From: Anastatus disparis | Lineage: Eukaryota; Arthropoda; Insecta; Hymenoptera; Eupelmidae | Assembly (NCBI GenBank): GCA_017163975.1 | Contig: JAFFSR010000264.1 | Coordinates: 7,669,001-7,733,000 of the forward strand | Length of the DNA: 64,000 nucleotides | Direction of reading: 5' to 3' | Part shown: positions 32,978-43,512 of the stretch, in pieces | Numbering within the stretch: the stretch's first letter is position 1 | Layout: each line of letters starts with the position of its first letter | Translations under genes and position numbers: made by a program | Notes under the pieces: generated by a model | Seen by the model: the letters and a program-made list of their open reading frames with translations, nothing else | Databases searched by the model: none | Told to the model about the DNA's origin: nothing

Positions 32978-34831
32978 CTAATGGTCCAGATATAATCCAC
33001 CCAAAGACTTATCTTGTGCCACTAACCTGGAGGAAGTTGACCTTCGTAAGCCTAGACGAAGCAGTTGCCCATAAATATCTAGTCCCAGTACGAGATCAAT
33101 CTTGTCCGATAACCAAAACCTGGGATCTGCCAACGTCCAACCATAAAACTGCTTAAAGTCGATTTTCTCCGTGAGGTCATTAGAAAGGAGTAAAGAAGTA
33201 AGTCGTGGTAGAATAAGAACCTCTACATCCAGTTGAAAACTAGCATCCACAGGGGAGCAAAGCTGGATGTGGGTCAGGGATTTGGCGGTACCCACCGAGC
33301 AAGCGCCGAGCTCAGATAATGGCAAGCAAGTTCTTTGCCTGGGCAATCCCAGTAATTGCACAACATTTTCAGATATAAAGGAGACTTCTGAGCCCTGATC
33401 TAAAAGAGCTCGAACAAAAGTGCTTTTTCCATTCGGATTCACTCTTGCAGTAGCTAAGAGTATCCTTTTTGGCGTGAGTGATATAGCTGCATGGAGGGAT
33501 ACGATAGGTGAGCCCGAATCGGATCCGTTATTCGCCTTGGTCGAATTATGGGGATGTTGAGAGGTTCCTTGACCCTCAACATAAAGACGGAAATGGTGTT
33601 TATTGCCACAATCTCTACACCGTCCCTTTGACGTACAATTCCTAGCCAGGTGTTGCCCCAAACAATTGAAGCAAAGTTGCAGTCGCTTAACAGCGGATCT
33701 GCGCTCGTCTGGGGTCTGTTTATTAAATTGTGGACAACGTATAAGAACATAAGACTCTGTACAGAGAGGACATTTCAAAGAATTAATCAAACCAATATGA
33801 CAAACCTTACGGGGTGGAGGGCCCGACCTCTGAAATGTAGAAGACCTTTTTTCTGCTCTACGTTCTGGAGTTATTTGACTAAGTCCTTGAGCTCTTTTCT
33901 TAAGAAACTCTACAAACACAGAAAACTTCGGATAACATGCGAGAATTTCAGACTCGTCCTGATTACCTTCCCTATTACTTAACGATTTTTTATCCCTATC
34001 ACTGAGTTCTAATTCCCAAGCCTTTCTTGACTCAGGGTCAAAGCGTTGCGAGAAGATAAATATAAACCATACATCCCAATGTTCAACTGGCAGCCGCAGG
34101 TTAGACAAGGCTCGAACAAGTCTCTGGGCTTCGTCCGCAAAGGAACGGAGCTCAGTAGCCGACTCCTTTTTGAGATAAGGTAATTCCAATAAGGCAGAAA
34201 GATGTTTGTGGATGATTAACCTTGGGTTATGGTAACGATCTTTCAAGGCTTGCCAGGTACTTGCATAATTTGCGTTGGTGGTCATTACATCCTTAATCAA
34301 ATCTGCTGCACTACCTTTCATGCACAATTTTAAATATTGTAATTTAGTTGCTTCCGAGATCCGGGGAGCTTCATGTACCAGTGAGGTAAACAAGTCACAA
34401 AAGCTATCCCAATCCTCATAATTTCCTAAAAACGTCGGAAGGGGAATTTTTGAGAGTCGCGCTGGACAATTCGACATTCCTTCAGCGTGGGAATTAATAC
34501 TAGTATTAACTTCAAGTGATGTGTCCGCCGGGCCCATCTGCGGTAGCACATTCAGGAACTCGTCAAGCACGTCCTCATAAACAACTTCAAGCTGACCAAA
34601 CATGTCTTCAGCAACATAAGGATCCATCGCGGCATCTTCCCTTACTATAATTTTAGAATGGGTCTCACGCACCTGCTCCCAAACCTTCGTAGTCGCATCT
34701 ATACGCGATTGGACAATAATCTTCGAAAGAGACTTACGCGGTTTGCTAGTTAATCGCGTGCGTATTTTCTCAATCTCCTTACGGCGTTCGCACTGTAAGG
34801 CCAAAAGCTTCCTAAGGGGTACAGGTGCCAT
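32978..34831 (-). CDS. Bel/Pao gag-protease polyprotein segment
   Basis: A long open frame of about 617 residues from the ATG at 34831. N-terminal half: coiled-coil-like basic segment, then a DUF1759-type gag (PLPTFLGNYEDWDSFCDLF; EATKLQYLKLCMKGSAADLI). Middle: CCHC knuckle CFNCLGQHLARNC and a second partial CRDCGNKHHF. C-terminal: DUF1758-type aspartic protease with ALLDQGSEVSFIS as active-site region. It ends prematurely relative to the polyprotein because of a frameshift near 32985; the next frame continues toward RT. Best preserved part of the element. Confidence 0.88.
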   Translation of the reverse strand: MAPVPLRKLLALQCERRKEIEKIRTRLTSKPRKSLSKIIVQSRIDATTKVWEQVRETHSKIIVREDAAMDPYVAEDMFGQLEVVYEDVLDEFLNVLPQMGPADTSLEVNTSINSHAEGMSNCPARLSKIPLPTFLGNYEDWDSFCDLFTSLVHEAPRISEATKLQYLKLCMKGSAADLIKDVMTTNANYASTWQALKDRYHNPRLIIHKHLSALLELPYLKKESATELRSFADEAQRLVRALSNLRLPVEHWDVWFIFIFSQRFDPESRKAWELELSDRDKKSLSNREGNQDESEILACYPKFSVFVEFLKKRAQGLSQITPERRAEKRSSTFQRSGPPPRKVCHIGLINSLKCPLCTESYVLIRCPQFNKQTPDERRSAVKRLQLCFNCLGQHLARNCTSKGRCRDCGNKHHFRLYVEGQGTSQHPHNSTKANNGSDSGSPIVSLHAAISLTPKRILLATARVNPNGKSTFVRALLDQGSEVSFISENVVQLLGLPRQRTCLPLSELGACSVGTAKSLTHIQLCSPVDASFQLDVEVLILPRLTSLLLSNDLTEKIDFKQFYGWTLADPRFWLSDKIDLVLGLDIYGQLLRLGLRRSTSSRLVAQDKSLGGLYLDH

Positions 34832-35063
34832 GTCCAAGGTTCTCAGTTAAATTTAAAGAAAAAGAAATGACGAGAAGTGAGGAAAAAGAAACAGGGGCAA
34901 CTCAAAGCGAGATAAATATAGCATATAAACTTACCACTCAAGAAAAAACCTGTAACTTTATTAGTTAGCAATTGATGCAATTTAACCGAAGATGAAAGCG
35001 AAGAGAAAGAAAGAAGGAGAAGAAGAACCTACAATATTCCAAACAATTACTAAACCCTTTCCA

Positions 35064-35086
35064 TCCTCACCCGGGGCACCAAATTT
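35064..35086 (-). promoter_or_regulatory. Primer-binding site region of the Bel/Pao element
   Basis: Directly inside the 5' LTR the minus strand reads TTTGGTGCCCCGGGTGAGG, the position and look of a tRNA primer-binding site. The matching tRNA was not determined. Confidence 0.6.
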
Positions 35087-35529
35087 TGTTTAATCCACCA
35101 GAAACCAATGCTTAAATAGGATTAGGGCGGAGGAAGAGGGAGTAGGTTTGATAAATGTAAAACAACACACGGCCGTAAATTACATGTAAGCCGAATAATA
35201 ACAAATATATGGTACGAACACAAATCCATTAACAATAAAAGAAGGTAACACTGACAGACAACCACAAGGATAATTGATGATTTAAGAAAGAACAGGACAA
35301 AAAAAAGAAGTGGTTTAAGAAGTAAAAAGACAAAGAAAGGGAATCCTGCAAGAAAGAAAAAGACAAAGAAAAGAAATAGTTTAAGAGAGAAAAAGACAAA
35401 GAAAAAAAAATCCTTCAAGAAAGAAAAAGGCAAAGAAAAGAAATAGTTTATGAGAGAAAAAGACAAAGAAAAAGAAATCCTTCAAGAAAGAAAAAGACAA
35501 AGAAAAGAAATGGTTTATGAGAGCTCTCA
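35087..35529 (-). repeat. 5' LTR of the Bel/Pao element
   Basis: About 443 bp, TG...CA in plus orientation. Shares purine-rich tandem arrays of AAGAAAGAAAAAGACAAAG with the other LTR, which make the spurious Phe/Leu-rich frames on the minus strand. Confidence 0.88.
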
Positions 35530-35918
35530 TTTGGTTTCATGGTTTTTGGGTTTATTGTTCATTGGCTTATGGTTAATAAGTTTATTGCTTTTGGTTTTAT
35601 GGTTCCTGGGTTTATAGTTTACGGGTTGATAGTGAATGGGTTCATAGTTTATGGGACTATGGTTTATGGATTCATAGTTTATTGGTTTATGGTTTGTGGG
35701 ACTATAGTTTATGGGTTTATGGTTCATAAGTATATGGTTCGTGGGCAATGGATTTATGGTTTATGGGTCTTGAGTTAATAGATTTATGGGTCTTGAGTTA
35801 ATGAATTTATGGTCTATGGGTACAAAGGTTTATAGTTTATGAGTTTACATTGATGGGTTTATAGGTTTGTAGTTCATGGGTCTAAATTCATGAGTTTATG
35901 GGTGTATACTTCACGTGT
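35530..35918. repeat. TTTATGG minisatellite, block 4
   Basis: Same degenerate unit, resuming at once after the Bel/Pao element. Confidence 0.92.
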
Positions 35919-36314
35919 TTAAGAGGACGCTGGATCTCCCATACTTTTTCACTTAAAAAATGTAGGTTTTTGGAAAAACTAGTCATTATTGATAAAAATT
36001 AAAAGTTGCCCGCAACTTGCATAGTAAAAAGCAATATTTTTTCTGATGAGGACAAATTAATTTTGATGCTTTGTTTTCAAGAAAAGTTTGACATACTCAA
36101 ACATCATATTTTCTAGCCTAACTTATGATTTTTTAAGTACGTCAAACTTCTCTTGAAAACAAAGCATCAAAATTAATTTGTCCTCATAAAAAAAATATTG
36201 CTTTTTACTGTACAAGTTGCGGGCAACTCTTTATTTTTATCAATAATCACTAGTTTTTCCAACAATCTATATTTTTCAATTAGAAAAGGATAGCGAGATT
36301 CAACGTCCTCTTAA
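35919..36314. mobile_element. TTAA-flanked palindromic MITE, GAGGACGC family
   Basis: TTAAGAGGACGCTGGATCTC at the left, mirrored by CAACGTCCTCTTAA at 36301-36314. Arms pair almost throughout (AGTTGCCCGCAACTTG; CAAGAAAAGTTTGACATACT) around a centre near 36115. Same family as 45891-46288. Confidence 0.92.
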
Positions 36315-36950
36315 TGTTTATAATTTTATAATATATAGGTCAATGGTTTATGAATTTATGGTTCTCTGGTTTATTCGTTTATCTTTTACAAGTTTATGGA
36401 TTTTGGGTTTCTAACGTATGGGTTTATGGTTCATGGGTTTGTGGTCTATGGGTTTATATTTTATAGGTTTATAGGTTTATGGCTTATCGGTTTATGGTTT
36501 GTTTCTGTATGGTTTATGGCTTTATGATTTATGGGCTCATAGTTGATGGGTTTATTTTTATAGGTTTATGGTTTATGGGCGTATAGTTTATGGATTTATG
36601 GCTTATAAATTTATGGTTTATGCGTTGATCGTTTATGGGTTTACGGTTTATGGGCTGATGGTCCATGGGCTTTTAGTTTATCAGTTATATTTTATAAGCT
36701 TATTGTTTAGGTGTTCATAGTTTATGGCTTAGTATGTTTATAGTACATGAGTCTATAGTTTTGGGTTTATACCTTATAGGTTTATGGTTTACAGGTTTAT
36801 AGTTCACGGGTTTAGGATTTATGAATTTAGGGTTTATAAGTTTGTGGTTTATAGGTTTTCTGGTTTATGGGTCTATGGTTTATTGGTTTATGGTTTATGA
36901 GTTCATCTTTTATAGTTTATGGCTTATGATTTAATTATTGATGGGTCTAT
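36315..36950. repeat. TTTATGG minisatellite, block 5
   Basis: Same unit, last block; degenerates at about 36950. Confidence 0.92.
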
Positions 36951-37799
36951 GAATGAGGGAATTCCTGAAACACAAAAATTTTTTACTTTTCAACAAAAAA
37001 TATTAATTTATTAAATAAATTTTAATTTTTTCACCTTATTTTTGGATTTTTTAACAACTTCTAGTCATTCGATTTTAAAACCCTTTATTTATGCGAGAAT
37101 GATGCTAATACTAAAGTTAAATCAGTTTGAAAAAGTCAAATCCATCCAGCGGTTCAGCTCAAATCTTACGGGGCAGCACCTAAAATTTAAAAAATTGAAT
37201 TTTTGGGAAAAACAGCTTTGAAGTTTTTAATTATTATATCTTAAAATTATTAATGCTATACTTATCTTTCATTAAATGATTTTTCTGGTATTTCTTATTT
37301 ATATTAGCTAACAATATAAAAAAGAGATACCAGACAAGAGAACCTTGTTATAGACTAGATAAAGCTGAAATGCAAAAAGATATAAGTTATTAAAATAATC
37401 AATAATAATAATCTTTCTTATTACAAGATATTTTGTCAGTACTCACCCTTATTCACCAATGAAACTATGTATTTGTTTTAAGAATCAACAAATACATAGT
37501 TATTTGTTACTCTGATGGTTGTTAGAATTACTCGTACTAACCTTGAATCAGCTGAAAACTAAGAAATAATATTTAATATGGAGTAATCATTTTATATTTT
37601 ATTTTGTAATTCAAATTCAAAATTAAGAAATAAAATTTAAATTTAAAATTCATTTTTTAATTAATATTAAAATTTATAAATAGAATTTATATCCAAATAT
37701 TTAATAATAATTAGAATTATACACTTACATGAATTTAATATGCACCCGGTGTATAGAAATCCATCACACCTATTCGCACTTTTCTTTTCAGAGTATGTG
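36951..37799. other. AT-rich non-coding stretch with one perfect hairpin
   Basis: No gene. At 37463-37501 AACTATGTATTTGTT pairs perfectly with AACAAATACATAGTT across a 9-base loop. Confidence 0.55.
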
Positions 37800-38537
37800 C
37801 TTCTTTTGAATAAGACTAACTAGATCACTCTACATTGAATTATCTTCTATCATTCAAAGTCCTGACCCACTCGACAGATACATTTCCAAATTCGATGTTT
37901 AATTTCTCCAACATCTTGAGAAAGTTATATCAAGATCAGCACTATTTGGAGAAGTCGATTCAAGTTATTTTTCAACAGCTTCAGAAATAGAACCTTTTGC
38001 CACTTGTTCGTATACTTTTGTTATTTAACTATTTATAGCACTGAACGCTGACTGGGCAACTGGCTTCGATAAATCTATTAGACTACAAAAACTAGACAAA
38101 CTTGCAAGTCTGTGGCCAAGTACACGAGCAGCAAGAACATTATATCTGTTAACTTTATACGTCTTGTTCATAGCACTTTCTCTTTTGTTAGAGTTTACAG
38201 TTGCCTATTCATCACAAAAGTCACAAGTCATATTAATTTTGAATCCTTATCCTCGAAAAGATGTTTCAATAAATTTTATCTTATGATGGCACACACTCCA
38301 ACACAATTGTTTTAACATAAAAGATAGAACGTTGATATCAACATTTTTTTTTTGCCCTGGAACTGAAGAATTTTGTTCTTTTCAGTTAAATAAAAGAAGT
38401 AGAGGGTCTTCAGGAGAATTTTTCTTACTCTTACCAAGAAATTTCCTTCGCCTCTTTTTAGATCTTCCTGTAGATCATTTTCTATGTTGATGTTGGTTAT
38501 GAAATCTGCCTCTTGTATCTCTTTCATTATTTGACAT
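37800..38537 (-). pseudogene. Mutator-like transposase-domain protein remnant
   Basis: Minus strand, starting at an ATG at 38537 (MSNNERDTRGRFHNQHQHRK, then a stop, then a basic KKRRRKFLGKSKK). Lower down a CDFCDE segment and a clear block YKVNRYNVLAARVLGHRLA followed by FCSLIDLSKPV, VYEQVAKGSISEAVEK and a damaged LDITFS (family: DITVSGDG) near 37930. This order matches the insect proteins labelled Mutator-like transposase domain. At least six in-frame stops; everything after the first catalytic region is gone. Confidence 0.6.
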
Positions 38538-39070
38538 TTCTGAGATTCGTATTCTTAATGTCAATTCAACTTTTTAAACTTTAAATACACTTTCTATTTA
38601 GATAAACATGGAATTTCAGGCGCACATAAAAAAATATGAAATAACTCACGAAGGTGTAATTCATTAAAAATTAATAATTTTACGTAAATTAAATCACAAA
38701 ACCTACTAATAATTTTTTAAATGCCCTTTAAATAAACAAACTTACTGCAAACTCACCATACAATTAGCTGAGACTGACTGTCATGTAGCGAAATGATACG
38801 AGCCGAAAGCGCGAACGCGCGAAATTCAAATTGATAAAAAATTAAATGAATAATTGTGCCACTCGTTTCTTTACAAAATCAAAACGGAATAAAATATGGA
38901 TGCGAAACTTTTTAGAACTTGAATCAAGATAAATATTTTGTTAAAATTAAAAAAATAAAGTCTTTTTTTTTTAATTAAACCTAAAAAAAATCAATGAAAA
39001 TTAAAAAAATTTAATTTAAAATAATTTTTAAAATTTTTTATATTTGTAAAAATTATATCATTATATGCTT
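38538..39070. other. Non-coding stretch upstream of the Mutator-like remnant
   Basis: Contains a GC-richer segment at 38790-38825 (GCGAACGCGCGAAATTCAAA) that may be the damaged end of that element; otherwise A/T runs. Confidence 0.4.
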
Positions 39071-39390
39071 AATATTCGATATATTAGGATTTAAGGGAGA
39101 AAAGCACTTTACGCCTACTCAATATTCAAAATGATCGAATTTGCAGGAGAAAAGTACATTACGCTTGGTCAATATTCGAAATAATCGAATTCGCGGAAGA
39201 AAAGTACTTTACACTCTTTTAATATTTCAAATAATCGAATTTCTGCGATAAAAGTACTTCATTCTGGCTCAGTATTTGAAATAATCGAATATGCAAGAGA
39301 AAAGTACTTTCTACCCGTTCAATATTCGAAAAAATTAAATTTTCGGAAGAAAAGTACTTTACGCCTGGTCAATATTCGATATATTTGGAT
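39071..39390. repeat. Exact 50-bp-period tandem array
   Basis: AATATTCGA-like phrase at 39071, 39121, 39171, 39221, 39271, 39321 and 39371, that is exactly every 50 bases, each followed by ATAATCGAAT and GAAAAGTACTTTACGC-like words. Unit sequence has diverged but length has not. Confidence 0.93.
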
Positions 39391-39409
39391 ATAAGAGCCT
39401 AGAAAGAGC

Positions 39410-40110
39410 AACGAAGTTGCGATTTTGGGGTTAGAGTGGCAAAAAAATAATATTTTGATATGCTATAGGTGCTATTTTGAAAGGATTTGAGCTTAGCTTT
39501 AATTTAAAAAGAGTTTTAAGCTTCTAGCTGTCGACGTTTAAGAGCTATAAGTGTTTGAAAATCTAGTAACTTTTTTAGTGATTTTCTTTATCTGCCTGTA
39601 TCTAGGAAAATATTGAGCGTTTGTGGCTATCCCTATTAAAAAAAATCAGGTGATAAATCACCTGATTTATCAGGTGATTTATCATGCCAAAACATCATGT
39701 AACGATTTTGTTGATCTTTACTCATTTTAAACCATGCTTAGTCAATTTAGAACAATTTTTGAAAATTTTGGAAAATTTTGAACTTAGAAAATTTTTTAGA
39801 TAATTTGGTCTTAGAAAAAATTTTGACTAAATCACAAAAAAATTTCTAAGTTCAAAAATTTCAAAAATTTTTCAAAAATTGTTCTAAATTGACTAAGCAT
39901 GGTTTAAAACGTGTAAAAACCAACAAAATCGATACATGATATTTTGGCATGATAAATCACCTGATAAATCAGGTGACTTGTCACCTGATTTTTTTCACCA
40001 GGGATAACTTTAGCTTTTCCCATATTTTGTCATCTGAAAACATATGCCGAAGTTTGAGCGAAATCTGTGATCCGGAGATGTGGCACTCTCCTAGTGAGTA
40101 GGTGTTTCTA
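39410..40110. mobile_element. Decayed foldback element related to 46360-47022
   Basis: Shares AGTAACTTTTTTAGTGATTTTC, GGAAAATATTGAGCG and a right end (GATCCGGAGATGTGGCACTC) with the foldback in the LINE. Its left half is shortened. A second MITE is inserted at 39628-40006. Confidence 0.65.
39628..40006. mobile_element. Palindromic MITE with TATCCCT ends and ATCAGGTGAT words
   Basis: Left TATCCCTATTAAAAAAAATC mirrors right GATTTTTTTCACCAGGGATA. Arms of about 165 bp pair closely (TTAGAACAATTTTTGAAAAT with its complement; CATGCTTAGTCAATTTAG with its complement). ATCACCTGAT/ATCAGGTGAT is itself repeated at both ends, giving smaller hairpins. Confidence 0.9.
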
Positions 40111-41667
40111 CGGTACTCCGGTTTCTCCGTGTATGTGGTGAACAAATGTTAAGAGTGTAATCGCTACGACGCTTTACATGTTGAAGCAATAAAGTTATCA
40201 CTTTTTATAAAAACCGAAGATGGACGTGATAAACGAGCTAAATCAACTACTAAAATGTATACTGGCTCTTTCAAAACTATGTTTAATGAATATTCTCGAA
40301 AATTCCGTTCAATTTGGAGTTGATAGAAAAAAGTTCTATTGATGCAAGCAAATATTGAAAATTCGCGTTTCGTTAAATGGCTGTATCGTGGTTTCTACTG
40401 CTAAGCTTCTAATATTGTCTATTTTATGTTAAAAATACCGTATGTTTCCTTGGCTGCAAATTTTTTCCTTTGATTATAATCAATCTGGAAAAACTTATCC
40501 TTTACAATATATAAAATAACGAAAAAAATGCCATTGGTTAAATTAAGATCGATCAAGTTTTAAATTCTCTAGAATAGTTGAAAATTTATAAAAAAAAATG
40601 TGAAAAAGGCATTTTTTCAGACTAAACTAACCTCATTTTTTAAATTTTGAATATGATGATTTTTTTATACAGTACTGTAATTTATTAAAAATTTAGCCAA
40701 ATCCGTGACCATCCTGTGACGAATTTTTTTAAAAAAGTATTGGAATATCCCATTAACATTGATACTTTTTGCCATTTTTGTAGTATGTTAAACTGATTTT
40801 TAAGAGGTCGATAAGAATTCGACTTAAATTGTACTAATTTTATTCAAAAGAGCAGGACAAAATCTAACTTTTCATAGTGCTAAACCAAACGAGATGGAGT
40901 TTCCTTATGAAATAGCTTGAAAGTCGCTAGCAGTAAAAATTCAAAATAATACGTAAGCATCCATTTTGAGCGATTTTCGCAAAAATACTGATTTTCATAT
41001 CTTTGAAGCCTATAGAAACTGCTAAATAGCCATAACCAAAATATTTTTCTGGTATTTTATATAATGTAAACTAACTTCAAACGTTTGGTATATCAAAAAA
41101 TATTTTGCTAAGACCGAGAAATAGATACTTCAAAATCGCAAAAAACGCGATTTTTGCTAAATTCACTATCTTTAACATCTCATATCCCGGCCAATTCTCA
41201 ACAAAATTAAATTCGCCAAAAAAAAAATTGTTTTTTTTTAAGAAGAATCGAATCTATTTCGCAGAATTGCCAAAAGTTGAGAGGGGAAGACGCTACGATC
41301 ATTCAAAGGTATGTGAAATAACAAAATTATATGTTTTGTTCAAAGTGATGTTGTCTGGCTAATAATTTATAAAATTGAATTCATCAAATCAATTCTTGAA
41401 GCTTTTTTTATGAGTTAAAAAATTCCGCCTAGCGAATTAAAAAATGTTAAAAACTCGAATATTGACAGTATTTTGAAAAAGAGTGAAAAACAGACGAAAA
41501 AAGACAATATTTTGATTTTTAAAAGGTCTTTTCTCGGCGAGTTTTGCACTTAGAGAGCTGAAATTTTGCACAGATTCTTAACTTTAATAATACCAAAACA
41601 TATTTCGAAGCCAGCAAAATCGGTGATTCACGCATGACCACTTTTTAAGAAAGTATTATTTTGACCC
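40111..41667. other. Non-coding AT-rich stretch
   Basis: About 40165-40320 (plus) gives one readable segment (YDALHVEAIKLSLFIKTEDG then RAKSTTKMYTGSFKTMF) followed by stops, perhaps a fragment of an unrecognised element protein. The rest, including the open frame at 41105-41362, has no protein character. Confidence 0.4.
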
Positions 41668-42056
41668 TTAAGAGGAGGTCACGTATCTCTGTCCTTTTCT
41701 AATCAAAGAAATGATTTTTTTACAAAAACTAATAACTTTATCAAAAAATGAAGAGAAAGCCGCATTTTGTATCAGAAAAAGCAATATTTTCTTTGATAAG
41801 AAAAAATTAATTTTATTGCTTCGTTCTCAAGAAAACCTTGAAAAACCAAATTGTTCACCCTAACCTCTATGATTTGAGTTTTTCAAGGTTTTCTTGAAAA
41901 CGAAGCAATAAAATTAATTCTTTCTTATCAAAGAAAATATAGCTTTTTTCATTACGAGATGCGGCTTTCTCTTCATTTTTTGCTAAAGTTATTAGTTTCT
42001 GTAAAAAACTCAATTCTTTGATTAGAAAAGGACAGAGATACGTGACCTCCTCTTAA
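41668..42056. mobile_element. TTAA-flanked palindromic MITE, GAGGAGGTC family (good copy)
   Basis: TTAAGAGGAGGTCACGTATC at the left and its exact mirror ending at 42056 (GATACGTGACCTCCTCTTAA). Arms pair almost end to end around a centre near 41860. Same family as 12133-12520. Confidence 0.95.
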
Positions 42057-43345
42057 GTATATAATCAAATATTTACTCTCTTTTAATAATTATTTATTTT
42101 AATCAAATAAATATTTGATTAGGACTATTTAAATAAACATTTATTTAGTTTCTATTTTTTTTTCAGCATCATAAGATTTTGAATACTTAATTAATATTTA
42201 TGATGTATTTAATTGCGATTATATATATAACCGCTAGTATTAAATAATGTTTTTTTATAAAAAATCTTGATGAAGAGGTGAGTTGAAATAAATAATAGAG
42301 TTATATTAAAAATATTTTAACCTTTATTAAAATATCATAAAATCTTATTATTACTATAGAATATGACTTGTGACAATAAGTGGTGTTCTTTCCTTTTAAA
42401 AATCGAATATTTAGGTTTTATGGCCAATAAATGTTATAGTTTTATTCATTACTTTACTCATAGAAATGCTGTAAGCAAAATAATGCGTATTGAAACCGAC
42501 AGTTATTGAAGGTATGCACTTAACCCAGTTTTATACTGAACCGCAAAAATTTAATTAATTTTACCAAACATCGGCAAATCATCTTCGGAATCAAGTATAA
42601 TATCAGTATTTTTTGAATAATTTACAAGTATTGACTAGCTTAATTTACCATGCTCCTAACGTTGCCCGGTTTTTTTGTGACATTTATGTAAAAGATTATT
42701 TAATTTTTAATTCTTAGAATTTTCAAGGATCCATTTTTGCAAAAGCATCAGATTGTAAAATAATGTTAAAATACTCGTAAGTTCAAGTATTAATTTTGAT
42801 ATAGTATTTGATAAAGGACCACTACTTATGAGAACATGTTAGCAAATGTATCATAATGTATATGTATTACAATTCAAAGTAACTAATTTTATTATTGATC
42901 AAAATTATTAATTAGGTAAAAAATTCAGATTTTGATGAATAATCGATAAAAAATTCATTACCATTCCATATGTATAAAAAAATTCAGAATTAATTAGTAA
43001 TTAATACAGACTAATTAGTAACTAAAACTGATTTGTTACACGTTGAGTTTTATCATGATTTACATTTATTCAAATTTTTTTGCTATTATCTGCTAAATAT
43101 AGTTGAAATGTTTTGAGATTGTAGCGTTTGTAATGGCAACATTTTTTAACAGATCGTCTCATATTAAGGCTCAAATTCATAGACGTGACTCAAGTATTGA
43201 GTATGACTTGAAGTATCATCTGTCTTTTTTTCTTATTATGAGAGAGACCAAGATAGATGATACTTTAAGTTAGATAGATAGATATTATTTTTATTTTATA
43301 TCATAATACAAAAGCCGTATAATACAATTCATAAATGTGATAACC
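42057..43345. other. Non-coding AT-rich stretch
   Basis: No gene or array seen; a short GATA run at about 43274-43290. Confidence 0.45.
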
Positions 43346-43512
43346 CTGGTAGAAAATTATTCATTTTTTGGTCATAATTGCTAAGCTAAGCATGTTAAAA
43401 TGACACTTTTCTAGAAATTCTGTTTGAAGTGTTTTCAGAATTTCTAGATAAGTGTCATTTTAACATACTTATCTCTGCATTTATGACCAAAAAATGGTTA
43501 ATTTTCTACCAG
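43346..43512. mobile_element. Short palindromic MITE (about 167 bp)
   Basis: CCTGGTAGAAAATTATTCAT on the left is mirrored by ATGGTTAATTTTCTACCAG on the right; also ATGTTAAAATGACACTTTTC with AAGTGTCATTTTAACAT. Small loop near 43425. Confidence 0.9.

Larger units (their letters stand above)
28619..35529 (-). mobile_element. Bel/Pao LTR retrotransposon, two LTRs, degenerate
   Basis: Bounded by related LTRs starting TGTT and (right copy) ending CTCA in plus orientation; coding is on the minus strand. From the 5' end (right): LTR, primer-binding site, gag-protease ORF, reverse transcriptase with YVDD, RNase H region, zinc-binding and integrase core, C-terminal DUF5641-like domain, LTR. The gene order and DUF1759/DUF1758-type gag-protease are characteristic of Bel/Pao. 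Several stops and frameshifts in RT and integrase plus a lost integrase Asp make it inactive. No envelope ORF. It sits in the TTTATGG minisatellite. The LTRs differ by an approximately 45-bp indel and many substitutions. Confidence 0.93.

Noticed and set aside
24233..36950. Telomere-like repeat (GGTTTATGGG resembles some telomeric motifs)
   Set aside because: The unit is 13-15 bp and degenerate and is not the TTAGG repeat of most insects; no array end or chromosome-end signature.
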